DNA of 64,000 bases from Aquabacterium sp. A7-Y (GTDB lineage: Bacteria; Pseudomonadota; Gammaproteobacteria; Burkholderiales; Burkholderiaceae_C). Below the pieces are notes generated by a model. The model saw only the letters and a program-made list of their open reading frames with translations. It did not search any database and was not told the DNA's origin. Both the position numbers and the translations under genes were made by a program. The stretch is from contig NZ_JAPFBW010000001.1 in assembly GCF_026153205.1 (NCBI RefSeq), positions 1 through 64,000 on the forward strand, read 5' to 3'. Shown here in pieces: positions 1 through 7,542 of this stretch; position 1 is the stretch's first letter, and each line of letters opens with the position of its first letter.

Positions 1-113
1 GCGAGGTCCGGGCTATCAATTCCTATCCAAACAGATGCTCAGCACCCGTTGGCTTATCCGGCACACAGAGCGTAATAGGGGTGTCGCAACCACCAACCTG
101 AAAGGACCAAGCG

Positions 114-374
114 ATGCAAGACCTCCACGAAATCCTCGCCGCGCAAGCCCGCCACAACGCTCGCGACGTGCTGCTGCGCGCCCGCAGCGTCCTGGAGCGC
201 GCCGTTGAGGAGATCGACAGCCGGCTTCGGGACTACGACGACGCCCGGGACGACACCGAGCGGGCAGCGGTCGTGAACCGGATCATCAACCACCTGGCCA
301 GCAACATCCAGCCGAACCTCAACATCGCCCTGATGGCCGAGCAGCAGGCGGCGCTCGCCAAGCTGGCGCGGTAA
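114..374 (+). CDS. Small hypothetical protein (86 aa)
   Basis: I do not recognise a family. The start follows AAAGGACC at a suitable distance. The protein is charged, with heptad-like Leu/Ala spacing that suggests mostly alpha helix, and it has no signal peptide or membrane segment. It is followed by a GC-rich hairpin and another small gene in the same direction, so the two probably form one short transcript at the left part of the phage-like element. The function cannot be guessed from sequence or context. Confidence 0.6.
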   Translation: MQDLHEILAAQARHNARDVLLRARSVLERAVEEIDSRLRDYDDARDDTERAAVVNRIINHLASNIQPNLNIALMAEQQAALAKLAR

Positions 375-380
375 GCGAAA

Positions 381-400
381 GGGGCCGGGCCGCCGGCCCC
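381..400 (+). terminator. GC-rich hairpin between two small genes
   Basis: GGGGCCGG, loop GCCG, CCGGCCCC, followed by TCTTCACG. The 8-bp stem is perfect but the T tract is poor. It may be a weak terminator or attenuator, or a transcript-stabilising hairpin, between the genes at 114 and 430. Confidence 0.4.
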
Positions 401-429
401 TCTTCACGCATCAACAGGAGGAAGAGACC

Positions 430-792
430 ATGAGCCATACGGTGAGCATCCCGGCAACCGAGAACGAAGCTTGGGGTTTCATTGGCGCGATGGGCGTGCA
501 CGCCCCCGCGGCTTGGCCACTGGCGATGAGCGCCGTGGCCGAGGCCACCGGCCAATCGCTGGAGGCCGTGAGGGCGTTTCTCGACAGCCGGTGGGGCCGG
601 CACTTCGCCAACGACGTGCTCAACAGCCTGCACGAGGGCACTACCTTGCCCGCAGCCATCCTGACTGCCGTGGACCGGTGGATGACGTGGCGAGTCGGCG
701 CCAAGATTGCCGCGCACCACGGTATCCCCCAGGGAACAGCACATCTGCTGGGCTTTGTCGCCCTCGCCGCGTTGGAGGAGAGGCTGGTTTAG
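430..792 (+). CDS. Hypothetical protein (120 aa)
   Basis: No family is recognised. The start is well supported by AGGAGGAAGAG just upstream. The protein is soluble-looking, Ala- and Trp-rich, about 120 residues, with no signal peptide or membrane segment. Its last four bases overlap the end of the convergent gene at 789. Its position beside phage-type replication genes suggests an accessory protein of the mobile element. Confidence 0.65.
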   Translation: MSHTVSIPATENEAWGFIGAMGVHAPAAWPLAMSAVAEATGQSLEAVRAFLDSRWGRHFANDVLNSLHEGTTLPAAILTAVDRWMTWRVGAKIAAHHGIPQGTAHLLGFVALAALEERLV

Positions 793-1211
793 CGTCTCAG
801 CCAGTAGTGGGCCGCAAGCACGCGGTCTCCTTGAAGCTCTGAGCTCTGCATCGTGGGGTACACCAACGATGCCATCGTTTGTACAGCCTCGAAGGCTGCT
901 CCCATTAACATCGCTGAACCGGCCCAGAGCAGAGCAACCGCCGCAAGAAGGATCAGGCTGATTGGTATGTTCACGCGCCAGAAGCGCAAACTCGTCACTC
1001 TGGGTACGCCAACAAGATCAAAGGTGCTGTGGATGACAATCAGCATTGCGCGTACGGCCGACGCGGCAAAGAGCAAGCGCCCGAGGTCACTTCCGTTTGC
1101 TACGCCCTGCCATGCAAATGCGGTCTCCGGTGCGTACCGAACAATGTCTTCATAGATCCTCCGCAGGATCACGTGTGCAGGCTCTGGTGAGGGCGGGGTT
1201 TCGTAAGTCAT
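789..1211 (-). CDS. Small integral membrane protein (140 aa)
   Basis: The reading frame extends further upstream, but the ATG at 1211 is preceded by a strong GGAGGA and is the better start. Residues about 81-108 form a clear transmembrane helix, and a weaker hydrophobic stretch lies near 44-61, so one or two membrane passes are likely. The N-terminal ~35 residues are polar and Pro-rich. No family is recognised. It converges on the preceding gene with a 4-bp overlap and lies just downstream of the methyltransferase gene, with the same orientation. Confidence 0.55.
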   Translation of the reverse strand: MTYETPPSPEPAHVILRRIYEDIVRYAPETAFAWQGVANGSDLGRLLFAASAVRAMLIVIHSTFDLVGVPRVTSLRFWRVNIPISLILLAAVALLWAGSAMLMGAAFEAVQTMASLVYPTMQSSELQGDRVLAAHYWLRR

Positions 1212-1317
1212 GCTGAGTCCTCCGAGTAGTGGAGAGACGACAGTACGAAACATCGAGGAGTTCATCCACCCGAAAATCGGGCGTCTGATGTGCGATTTTT
1301 GTGGGGGGCAGGCGTCA

Positions 1318-2607
1318 TCAGGCTTCTGCCAGCGAACAGACCTTTTCCGCAACGTTGTCGAAAACGCTGCCGTCAGTTTCACGAGTCGCGTCTTTGCCGG
1401 TCCAGTCTTGCCAGCGCCGAACGATGATATCGACGTACTTCGGGTCAAGTTCTATCAGCCTTGCAACGCGGCCGCTCTTCTCTGCAGCAATTAGCGTGGT
1501 GCCTGAGCCGCCGAACGGGTCCAGCACCGCCTGCCCTGGCCGGCTTGAATTCCGAATTGCCCGCTCGACCAGCTCCACCGGCTTCATTGTCGGGTGCAGG
1601 TCGTTTTTCCTGGGTTTCTTGATCTGCCACACGTCGCCCTGGTCGCGGTCGCCGCACCAGTGGCGCTTCGCGCCCTCGGGCCAGCCGTAAAGGATGGGCT
1701 CGTACTGGCGCTGGTAGTCGGCGCGGCCCAGTGTGAAGCTGTCCTTGGCCCAGATGATGAAGGTCGACCAGTGGCCGCCGGCAGCCCGGAACGCCATCTG
1801 CAGCCGGTCCAACTCGCTGGAGGACATGGCGATGTACATCGCGCCCCGGCAGTGGGCCGCCATCAGCGATAGCGCATCGCTCAGGAATTGCTGAAACCCC
1901 TCCCCGAGCGCGTCGTTCAGGATGGGGCGAGCCGTTCCGCGCTGCCGGTCCTTGGCGGTGTTGGCATAGTTAACGTTGTAGGGAGGGTCGGTGAACAGCA
2001 TGTCGGCCTGCTCTCCGCCCATCAGCAGCCGGTAGCCCTCCGCGGTGGTGGAGTCGCCGCAGACCAGCCGGTGCGGGCCCAGCAGCCAGATGTCGCCCGG
2101 CTGCGAGATCGATACCTCCGCCACCTCGGGGACAGCGTCGTCGTCGGTCGCGCCTTCGCATTCCGGCTCCTCGCCCTGCAGTAGCTCGGCCAGGGCATCC
2201 GCATCGAAGCCGGTCAAGTCCAGGTCGAAGCCGTCGGCGTCGAGCGCCTGCAGCTCAAGGCGCAGCAGCTCGTCGTTCCACCCTCCGAGGTCGCTGAGGC
2301 GGTTGTCGGCGATGACAAGGGCGCGCCGCTGCGTCTTGCTCAGATGGTCGAGCACGACCACCGGGACCGTTGGGAGCCGCAGCAGCTGCGCGGCCAGGAG
2401 CCGGCCCTCGCCGGCAATCAGCACGCCATCGGCACCGACCAGGCACGGATTCACAAACCCGAACTCGACGATGCTCGCCGCGATCTGGGCAACTTGCGCC
2501 TCCGAGTGCGTGCGCGTGTTGTTCGCGTAGGGCAACAGCCGCTCGATGGGCCAGTGCTCGATCTTGGCGGCCAGCCAGTTCACGGTGGGGGACGGGGCAG
2601 GGAGCAT
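1318..2607 (-). CDS. ParB-like nuclease domain fused to DNA methyltransferase
   Basis: Predicted site-specific DNA methyltransferase of 429 aa with an N-terminal ParB/Srx-like domain (about residues 15-100, containing the GEGRL signature). The catalytic motif DPPY is at about 207-210 and the AdoMet-binding motif FGGSGTT at about 365-371. This DPPY-first, FxGxG-last order is that of beta-class amino-methyltransferases, which make N6-adenine or N4-cytosine. Such fusions are frequent in prophages and phages, where they may protect phage DNA or mark it for regulation. There is no cognate restriction gene next to it, so it is an orphan enzyme. The target sequence cannot be inferred. Confidence 0.9.
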   Translation of the reverse strand: MLPAPSPTVNWLAAKIEHWPIERLLPYANNTRTHSEAQVAQIAASIVEFGFVNPCLVGADGVLIAGEGRLLAAQLLRLPTVPVVVLDHLSKTQRRALVIADNRLSDLGGWNDELLRLELQALDADGFDLDLTGFDADALAELLQGEEPECEGATDDDAVPEVAEVSISQPGDIWLLGPHRLVCGDSTTAEGYRLLMGGEQADMLFTDPPYNVNYANTAKDRQRGTARPILNDALGEGFQQFLSDALSLMAAHCRGAMYIAMSSSELDRLQMAFRAAGGHWSTFIIWAKDSFTLGRADYQRQYEPILYGWPEGAKRHWCGDRDQGDVWQIKKPRKNDLHPTMKPVELVERAIRNSSRPGQAVLDPFGGSGTTLIAAEKSGRVARLIELDPKYVDIIVRRWQDWTGKDATRETDGSVFDNVAEKVCSLAEA

Positions 2608-2932
2608 CGAAACTTCCAGGAAAAGGCGGGCCCGCCCCCGAGCAGGAGGCGAGGAACGGAGACGGGCCGCAAATGCCGCTTACGCGGCTTCAGGAGGAAA
2701 CGCAGGGGTGCCGTCGCTTCCCCTGGGGGACAACGACGTGCAAAGAATGCGGCCCGCTCCGAGCGGAGGTCGGAGGCGGGCCGCGGGAGGCGGGGTCAGC
2801 GGCCAGACGGAGAAGGCAAGAAGGCACAACGACGGCGCGATACGATGCTGCTACAGCAGGCAGGAGCTGTGTGAGTGTGCGGGACCAGCACGGTAAAGTG
2901 CAGTCTCCAAACGCCTAGGGACGGTTCCTTCC
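2608..2932. other. Intergenic region with a strong hairpin
   Basis: No convincing gene. It separates the divergent methyltransferase and lipoprotein genes, so promoters for both should lie here. A long imperfect hairpin spans 2749-2784: outer arms GCGGCCCGC/GCGGGCCGC and inner arms TCCGA/TCGGA around a 7-nt loop, with a single unpaired base. No T tract follows on either strand, so it need not be a terminator. Confidence 0.5.
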
Positions 2933-3556
2933 ATGCTGACGTCATTGCTTCGACCAACTGCTCTTGCTGCGTTCCTTGTCGTAGTTTCTGCTTGCTCTAC
3001 CCGGCCGGGAGGGAGCGCTGAAGGGCCCTGTTCTTTTAGTTCACTACAAGCGGCGACGACGCCAGAAGCCGTCCGGTCCGTTAAGTCGGCCTGCTCGCCC
3101 GGTTCTCCGGTCTTCAGCAGAGCACTGTTGAAGTTAAACGGCATGCCGCTCCCAAAGGCTCCTGTGCTCTCGCTTCGGCCAGAAGCGCCTTTGACCTCGT
3201 CAGAGCGAGTACGCCTCGAGGTCGATGTCTTTTTCGATTGGCTTGAGTCTTACCCTGCGGACCTTGCCTTCCAGAAGTTGAATGAACTCATCCTCAGGAT
3301 GGGAACAACCTACCAAATTGAGTCGGTTCGAGTTGTCGGTTCTCAGGATCGCATAGAAGGCCAAATTGCGTCGCTTCAACTGCCAAGGGAGAGAGCAGAT
3401 TCTGTTCGTCGATACCTCATGTCTGCGGGCCTCGACTCACGCGTCAGTGTCGAAGCTTCGACCGCCGAAGCGCGCTATCCAGATACTTTAGAGGGTCAAG
3501 CTCGTGATCGTTCGGTCACGGTTGTTGTCATTGCATTGCGTCGCCGGGCAAGTTAA
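2933..3556 (+). CDS. OmpA-like domain lipoprotein
   Basis: The N terminus has a short signal peptide ending in a lipobox (VSAC, Cys about residue 21), so the product should be a lipid-anchored envelope protein. The C-terminal half resembles the OmpA-like peptidoglycan-binding domain: a VVGSQD segment stands where GHTD normally is, followed by RERADSVRRYLMSAGL and a closing GQARDRSVTV stretch. The Asp and the Arg of RxRA that contact peptidoglycan in OmpA are kept, although the His of GHTD is not. Base composition looks less GC-rich than its neighbours. It stands alone on the plus strand between phage replication genes, so it is probably cargo acquired separately. Confidence 0.65.
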   Translation: MLTSLLRPTALAAFLVVVSACSTRPGGSAEGPCSFSSLQAATTPEAVRSVKSACSPGSPVFSRALLKLNGMPLPKAPVLSLRPEAPLTSSERVRLEVDVFFDWLESYPADLAFQKLNELILRMGTTYQIESVRVVGSQDRIEGQIASLQLPRERADSVRRYLMSAGLDSRVSVEASTAEARYPDTLEGQARDRSVTVVVIALRRRAS

Positions 3557-3780
3557 ATACGTGGTGCGAACGCTGCGAACCTCAGTTCGCGGTGCACGCT
3601 AGCGAAGCGTCGTGCGTTTCCCGCCCGCATTGGGTACCAGAAGGAAGGACCCGCAAACTCTCCTCTGAGAGCCCCGAAAGGCAAGCTGAGAGCTTGACTT
3701 CAGGGGACGTTTGCTACTGCTGGTCCTTGCGTCACCATAGCTGGAACTGTAGCCAAAACCGGCCCGAAATGCTGCACGGC

Positions 3781-3850
3781 CATTTCCCGCAGTAGCCCGC
3801 GGGAGCCCGCTCTGCCCCCCGATGGCCCGCTACAACCCGCTATTTCCCGC
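3781..3850. repeat. Helically phased CCCGC array (10-bp period)
   Basis: Seven consecutive 10-bp blocks (3781-3790 to 3841-3850). Six end exactly in CCCGC and the fourth (3811-3820) ends in CCCCCC. A 10-bp spacing places every box on one face of the helix, as in arrays bound cooperatively by a protein. It lies just past the stop of the leftward DUF6362 gene, in a gene-free stretch of about 300 bp (3557-3862). Possible roles are operator, packaging site or replication iteron. Confidence 0.7.
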
Positions 3851-3862
3851 TGTGGTTCCGGG

Positions 3863-4252
3863 CTAAGGCAGCTGCTGCTGGTTGAGACGGTCAGCGACCA
3901 CACCGAGGGCCACCAGCCATCGGCGCCACGCCGTGTTGCGGTCGCAGCCCATTCGCTTTCCGATCTCGCTCCAGCCGTAGCGTTTCGCGCGCATCCACAC
4001 GAGGTGCCGCTGCTCGACTTCGAGCCACTGCACCCACCGCATGGCCTGCAGCATGCGCTCGACCGCCTGGGGGCTGGGCGGGAAGGTCAGGGGGCGGTCA
4101 TCGTCGCGTCCGAGCGCCTCCCACGCCTCGCGGGTGACCTGCGGCCAGCTGCTCAGGTAGCCCTGCACCCTGACCGGCGGTAGCCGGCGTGCCGTGTCCG
4201 CCGCGTCCGCAAAGCGCATGGCCACGGCCTCCACGGTCCATTGCTCAGCCAT
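3863..4252 (-). CDS. DUF6362-type phage protein with helix-turn-helix
   Basis: 129 aa, matching the DUF6362 pattern as I know it: the conserved beginning WTVEAVAMRFADAADTARRL and the strongly conserved MRWVQWLEVEQRHLVWMRAKRYGW block. The C-terminal part, GWSEIGKRMGCDRNTAWRRW (about 93-112), reads as a helix-turn-helix of sigma-region-4 style, so DNA binding is likely. These proteins occur in phages and prophages; I know of no demonstrated function. The start overlaps the end of the upstream gene by 8 bp (ATGGCTGA), which implies translational coupling. The CCCGC array directly downstream is an obvious candidate target, which is an inference only. Confidence 0.75.
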   Translation of the reverse strand: MAEQWTVEAVAMRFADAADTARRLPPVRVQGYLSSWPQVTREAWEALGRDDDRPLTFPPSPQAVERMLQAMRWVQWLEVEQRHLVWMRAKRYGWSEIGKRMGCDRNTAWRRWLVALGVVADRLNQQQLP

Positions 4253-4454
4253 CGCGCTTGCCTCCCTTGCCGTAGAGCCGCTCGCCGATCCGGCGCACGA
4301 TCTCCCGCTCGATGAGATCCAGGCGCTCGTCGGCTTCGTGGACCACGAGGATGCGCTGCTTGCGCCAGCCTTCCTCCTTGACCGCGTCGAGGTCGGTCCT
4401 CTGTGGCTGCAGCTTGCCGAGGGCGCAGCGGTAGCGGTGATGGGGGGTCAGCAT
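4245..4454 (-). CDS. Small hypothetical protein (69 aa) in phage operon
   Basis: The start at 4454 overlaps the stop of the RuvC-like gene (ATGCTGA) and the stop overlaps the start of DUF6362, so the frame fits tightly into the operon. The product is basic and charged, and its second half (KQRILVVHEADERLDLIEREIVRRIGERL split over about 35-62) looks helical. No family is recognised. A longer upstream extension of the same frame is only an out-of-frame reading of the RuvC-like gene. Confidence 0.6.
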   Translation of the reverse strand: MLTPHHRYRCALGKLQPQRTDLDAVKEEGWRKQRILVVHEADERLDLIEREIVRRIGERLYGKGGKRDG

Positions 4455-4939
4455 GCTTCGCCCTCCTGCGTGTCCAGCGCCCAGTGCAGCAGCGCCAGGG
4501 CATCGGCCTCGTTGTCGTCGACGGGAGCGTGGCCGCGCACTCGCATTGCTGCCATCACGTGCTCCTTGCCCGCGTTGCCGCGGCCCGTGGCATGCCGTTT
4601 GATGGTTCCGACGGGCACACCCTGGTAGGGCACCCGGTGCTGCTCGCACCAGGCGGTGAGGTGGGCCATGAGCCCGCCGTACAGGTGCGCGGCGTCGATG
4701 CCGGTGTGCCGCCGGACCTCCTCGAAGTACACCGAGCCCAGCTCGCCCCTGGCGCTGTGCAGCTCCGAGAGCCAGCGTTTGAAGCGCAGAAAGCGCATGC
4801 CTCCCCCCTCGAAGCGCTGCGGGCGGAAGTGCTGGGTGCCGCTCGTGATGGTCCTATCGCGCTGGCGCACTGCCCACCCCGTGCTGGTCCCCATGTCCAG
4901 CGCGAGGATCGCGACTCTGCTGTTGTGGTGCTGGTGCAT
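4448..4939 (-). CDS. RuvC-like Holliday junction resolvase (phage type)
   Basis: 163 aa with an RNase H-fold resolvase pattern: ALDMGTSTGWA (Asp15) on the first strand, VYFEEVRRHTG (Glu about 73) on the fourth, and the late acidic helix DDNEADALALLHW carrying the C-terminal acidic pair. It should cleave Holliday junctions or branched phage DNA during recombination and before packaging. ATG 4939 is chosen because the resolvase fold begins at once; the best SD (AAGGAGG) is about 14 nt away, a little far. The frame is open further upstream, but that part reads as the repeat-rich intergenic region. It leads the short operon with the 69-aa protein and DUF6362. Confidence 0.8.
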   Translation of the reverse strand: MHQHHNSRVAILALDMGTSTGWAVRQRDRTITSGTQHFRPQRFEGGGMRFLRFKRWLSELHSARGELGSVYFEEVRRHTGIDAAHLYGGLMAHLTAWCEQHRVPYQGVPVGTIKRHATGRGNAGKEHVMAAMRVRGHAPVDDNEADALALLHWALDTQEGEAC

Positions 4940-4960
4940 GGAGCCCGGAGCAACCTCCTT

Positions 4961-4998
4961 ACGTAGCGGAGGGGGAACCTCTGTTCCCCCTCCTACGT
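4961..4998 (-). promoter_or_regulatory. Long hairpin in front of the RuvC-like gene
   Basis: ACGTAGCGGAGGGGGAAC, loop CTCT, GTTCCCCCTCCTACGT. The stem is perfect except for a 2-nt bulge. It lies 22 bp upstream of the RuvC-like start, next to its SD, and there is no T tract. It could be an attenuator, a translation-control hairpin or an mRNA processing site. Confidence 0.5.
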
Positions 4999-5016
4999 AG
5001 TAGGAGGAGAGTGTTC

Positions 5017-5176
5017 GCCAACTGGGGTTGTCGAAAAAATCCAGTTCCGACAATGACTTACGGCAGTTGGTCAGTTGGCATGCCAACTGGCGGCTGCCAA
5101 CTGCCAGCAATCGCGCAAGTCCTTGTCCTGCCTGGATTTTTTCCTCGAATTCGGCCGAAAGCAGTTGGCAGTTGGC
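5017..5176. repeat. GCCAACTG palindromic repeat cluster
   Basis: Copies of GCCAACTG/CAGTTGGC stand at 5017-5024, 5072-5079, 5082-5089, 5096-5103, 5162-5169 and 5169-5176, with a 7/8 match at 5064. The copies at 5072 and 5082 form an 18-bp perfect palindrome, CAGTTGGCATGCCAACTG. The cluster fills the gap between the end of the primase-helicase gene and the start of the RuvC-like gene, both leftward, so it sits where an operon promoter, operator or replication origin would be expected. Confidence 0.7.
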
Positions 5177-5201
5177 AGCGCTTTTGCCAGCTTCGCAGCG
5201 C

Positions 5202-7460
5202 TCATTCATCGTTGACCTCCAGGGTGGTTTCATCGTCGTGATAGACCCACACTTCGGGGTTCTCGACCGGCAGCGCCGCGCCGGTGGGCCGGCACTTGTA
5301 ATGGGTGGGCAGCACCATCAGCTCGGTGAGGGGCAGCTCGCCGGTGGCCACGTCGGGCTCACCGAGCGGCACGCACAGGACCATGGCTTCGACGCACAGG
5401 TAGCCGAACTTGGTCCGCTCCGGAGAGGGCAAGCCGTAGTCCGATGCATTGCGGAAGAACTTGATGTAGCCCTGCGTCGACAGGGCCGAGATGCGCTGGC
5501 GGATGGTGCGTTCGCCTCCGAGCCCGGCCTTGCCCTCGAAGGCTTCCGCGAACTGATTGGTGGTGTAGCAGCGGCCTGCTGCCGCCTCGTCGTAGATGAT
5601 CTGCAGGATGACGTCGCGCTTGCGCCTGCGTTCGGCATCCAGCCGCGCGCCGTGGTCCTGCATCACCAAGCGCCGGCTCGCAGCGATCTCCCGCCACTCG
5701 CCCTTGATCTTGTCGACGTCCTTGGGCGAGATCGCCGCGCCGTTGCGCAGCTCGAAGATGACCTGGCGCGCGGTGCTCGCCTCGTCCGGTCGGAACAGCA
5801 GCATCCCCGTGGTGTAGTAGCCGCGCAGGCTGCTCGCGCCGGCCAGGGCCTGGAACGGGTCCTCCTCGAACTGCTTCTTGCCGAGCTTTTTGGTGTGGTG
5901 CACCAGGACGATCCCAGCCTGCGGGTTCACCGCATCGCGCAGGCGCTCGACCCGCTGGGACAGGAAAAACAGCATGCCGTCGTTGTCGTTCTCGCCGCCC
6001 GCCTCACCGCCGTCGAACACGTTGCGCAGCGGGTCGATGGCAATGATGTCGGGGCGCTCGCCGCGGAAGGCCGCCGTGATGGTCGGAATGACCTGCGCGA
6101 GGCCGGCGTCGTCCAGGATGAGCCGCAGCTGCGGCGTGGCCACGAGGTTGGTCCGCGCCGCACTCACCCGGCTGGCCGGTAGCCGGATCTCTTTCACGCG
6201 CTCGCGCAGGTAGTCGTACTGGACCTCGGCCTGCAGGTAGAACACCCGCAAGGCCCGATGGGGGCGCATGCCGAGGAAGGGGGCGCTGCCGGCCATGTGC
6301 GCCAGCCAGGACAGCAGGAAGTCGCTCTTGCCGACCTTGGGCGCGCCGCCGAACACCAGCATGCCGCCCGGCGTCAGGACACGCGGCGCGATGAGGTCGG
6401 GCGGCAGCGGGCTGTCGTCGTCGAGCAGGTCGCCCAGCGTGAAGGACGGCAGCGGGGCCGGCGCCGCCCTGACGCTGCGGCGCTCGCCGTGTGCGATGAA
6501 GCCGCGCACGTCGAAGCTCTCTGCGACCGCGTTCGCCACGTCCCAGCCCTCGGGCTTGTCCTCCGGCGGGTACAGGATCGTGCAGGAGACCGCCCCGGCC
6601 TGGAGGATGGCCAGCGCCGCATTCTCGGCGTACTCCCAGCCGGGCTTGTCCCTGTCGGGCCAGATGATCACGACCTTGCCGGCCAGCGGCGACCAGTCGG
6701 TCTTGTCCACTGGGGCGTTCGCGCCGTGCATGGCGGTGGTGGCGCAGAAGCCCATCTTGATGAGGGCGTCGGCGCACTTCTCGCCCTCGGCGAGCACCAC
6801 GACCGCGGACTTGGCGATGCCGGGCTGGTTGTACAGCGGCCGGGGGTCGGGCGGCGCCGTCTTGCGGCGCTTCACGTCATACGGCCGGAACTCCTTGCGG
6901 CGCCCTGGCGGGTCGTAGCGGTAGACGACCGCGATCAATTTGCCGTCCGCGTCGAGGTAGTCCCACTTCGCGGTGTGAGGCCCGAGCTCATCGACAGGCG
7001 GCCCGCGCCTGACCGGTGCGGCGGGCTCCGTCGGAGCGCGGCCGAGCAGGTCGCACGCCCGCTGCAGCACCTCCGCGAAATGGGTCTGCGTGTCGATGCC
7101 GTAGTGCTCGCCGATGAGCGTGAAGATGTCGCCGCCGCTGCCGTCGGCCCGGTCGGTCCACAGCCCGGCCTTCTCGCCGTCGAGCACCACCTCCAGGCTG
7201 TCGCCGGGGCTGCCGAGGACATCGCCGATGAGGAACTTGCCGCCGCGCTTCTTGCCAGCGGGGAACATCGTGCTCAGCACCGGCTCCAGCCGTGCGAGCA
7301 AGGCGGCGCGGATCTCCTCGCGCTCGGCATCGAAATCACGCTGGGGCTGCGCCTGGGGGGGAGCGTCGTTGAAGTCAAGAAAGCGCACGGGCGCATCGTC
7401 GGCGGCGGCCCCCTCCCTGGCGGTCAGCGGAGGGAGCGTGTTGTCGTCGTGGATCGTCAT
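5202..7460 (-). CDS. Phage Toprim primase / RecA-like helicase
   Basis: 752 aa. The N-terminal half has primase-type features: a region rich in SGGDIFTLIGEHYG (about 108-121, as seen in CHC2/Toprim primases) and a Toprim domain with AEGEK (224-228) and the metal-binding PDRD (268-271). The C-terminal half is a RecA-fold ATPase with Walker A GGAPKVGKS (371-379) and Walker B DIIAIDPL (about 471-478), followed by a winged-helix-like tail. It probably primes and unwinds DNA at the element's origin. An ATG further upstream (7523) has no ribosome site; ATG 7460 is preferred. It is followed by the GCCAACTG cluster. Confidence 0.85.
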   Translation of the reverse strand: MTIHDDNTLPPLTAREGAAADDAPVRFLDFNDAPPQAQPQRDFDAEREEIRAALLARLEPVLSTMFPAGKKRGGKFLIGDVLGSPGDSLEVVLDGEKAGLWTDRADGSGGDIFTLIGEHYGIDTQTHFAEVLQRACDLLGRAPTEPAAPVRRGPPVDELGPHTAKWDYLDADGKLIAVVYRYDPPGRRKEFRPYDVKRRKTAPPDPRPLYNQPGIAKSAVVVLAEGEKCADALIKMGFCATTAMHGANAPVDKTDWSPLAGKVVIIWPDRDKPGWEYAENAALAILQAGAVSCTILYPPEDKPEGWDVANAVAESFDVRGFIAHGERRSVRAAPAPLPSFTLGDLLDDDSPLPPDLIAPRVLTPGGMLVFGGAPKVGKSDFLLSWLAHMAGSAPFLGMRPHRALRVFYLQAEVQYDYLRERVKEIRLPASRVSAARTNLVATPQLRLILDDAGLAQVIPTITAAFRGERPDIIAIDPLRNVFDGGEAGGENDNDGMLFFLSQRVERLRDAVNPQAGIVLVHHTKKLGKKQFEEDPFQALAGASSLRGYYTTGMLLFRPDEASTARQVIFELRNGAAISPKDVDKIKGEWREIAASRRLVMQDHGARLDAERRRKRDVILQIIYDEAAAGRCYTTNQFAEAFEGKAGLGGERTIRQRISALSTQGYIKFFRNASDYGLPSPERTKFGYLCVEAMVLCVPLGEPDVATGELPLTELMVLPTHYKCRPTGAALPVENPEVWVYHDDETTLEVNDE

Positions 7461-7542
7461 GAAGGTTCTCTGCGGTATTCGGGTAAGAGGCCCGGCCTGG
7501 CCGGGCCAGTGTTCGAAGTGCATGGGGAGGTGCGGGCGAGCG

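Noticed and set aside
1..75. Possible 3' end of a gene entering from the left edge (open to TAA at 73-75)
   Set aside because: Only 24 codons are visible, with no recognisable protein feature; a random open stretch is as likely.
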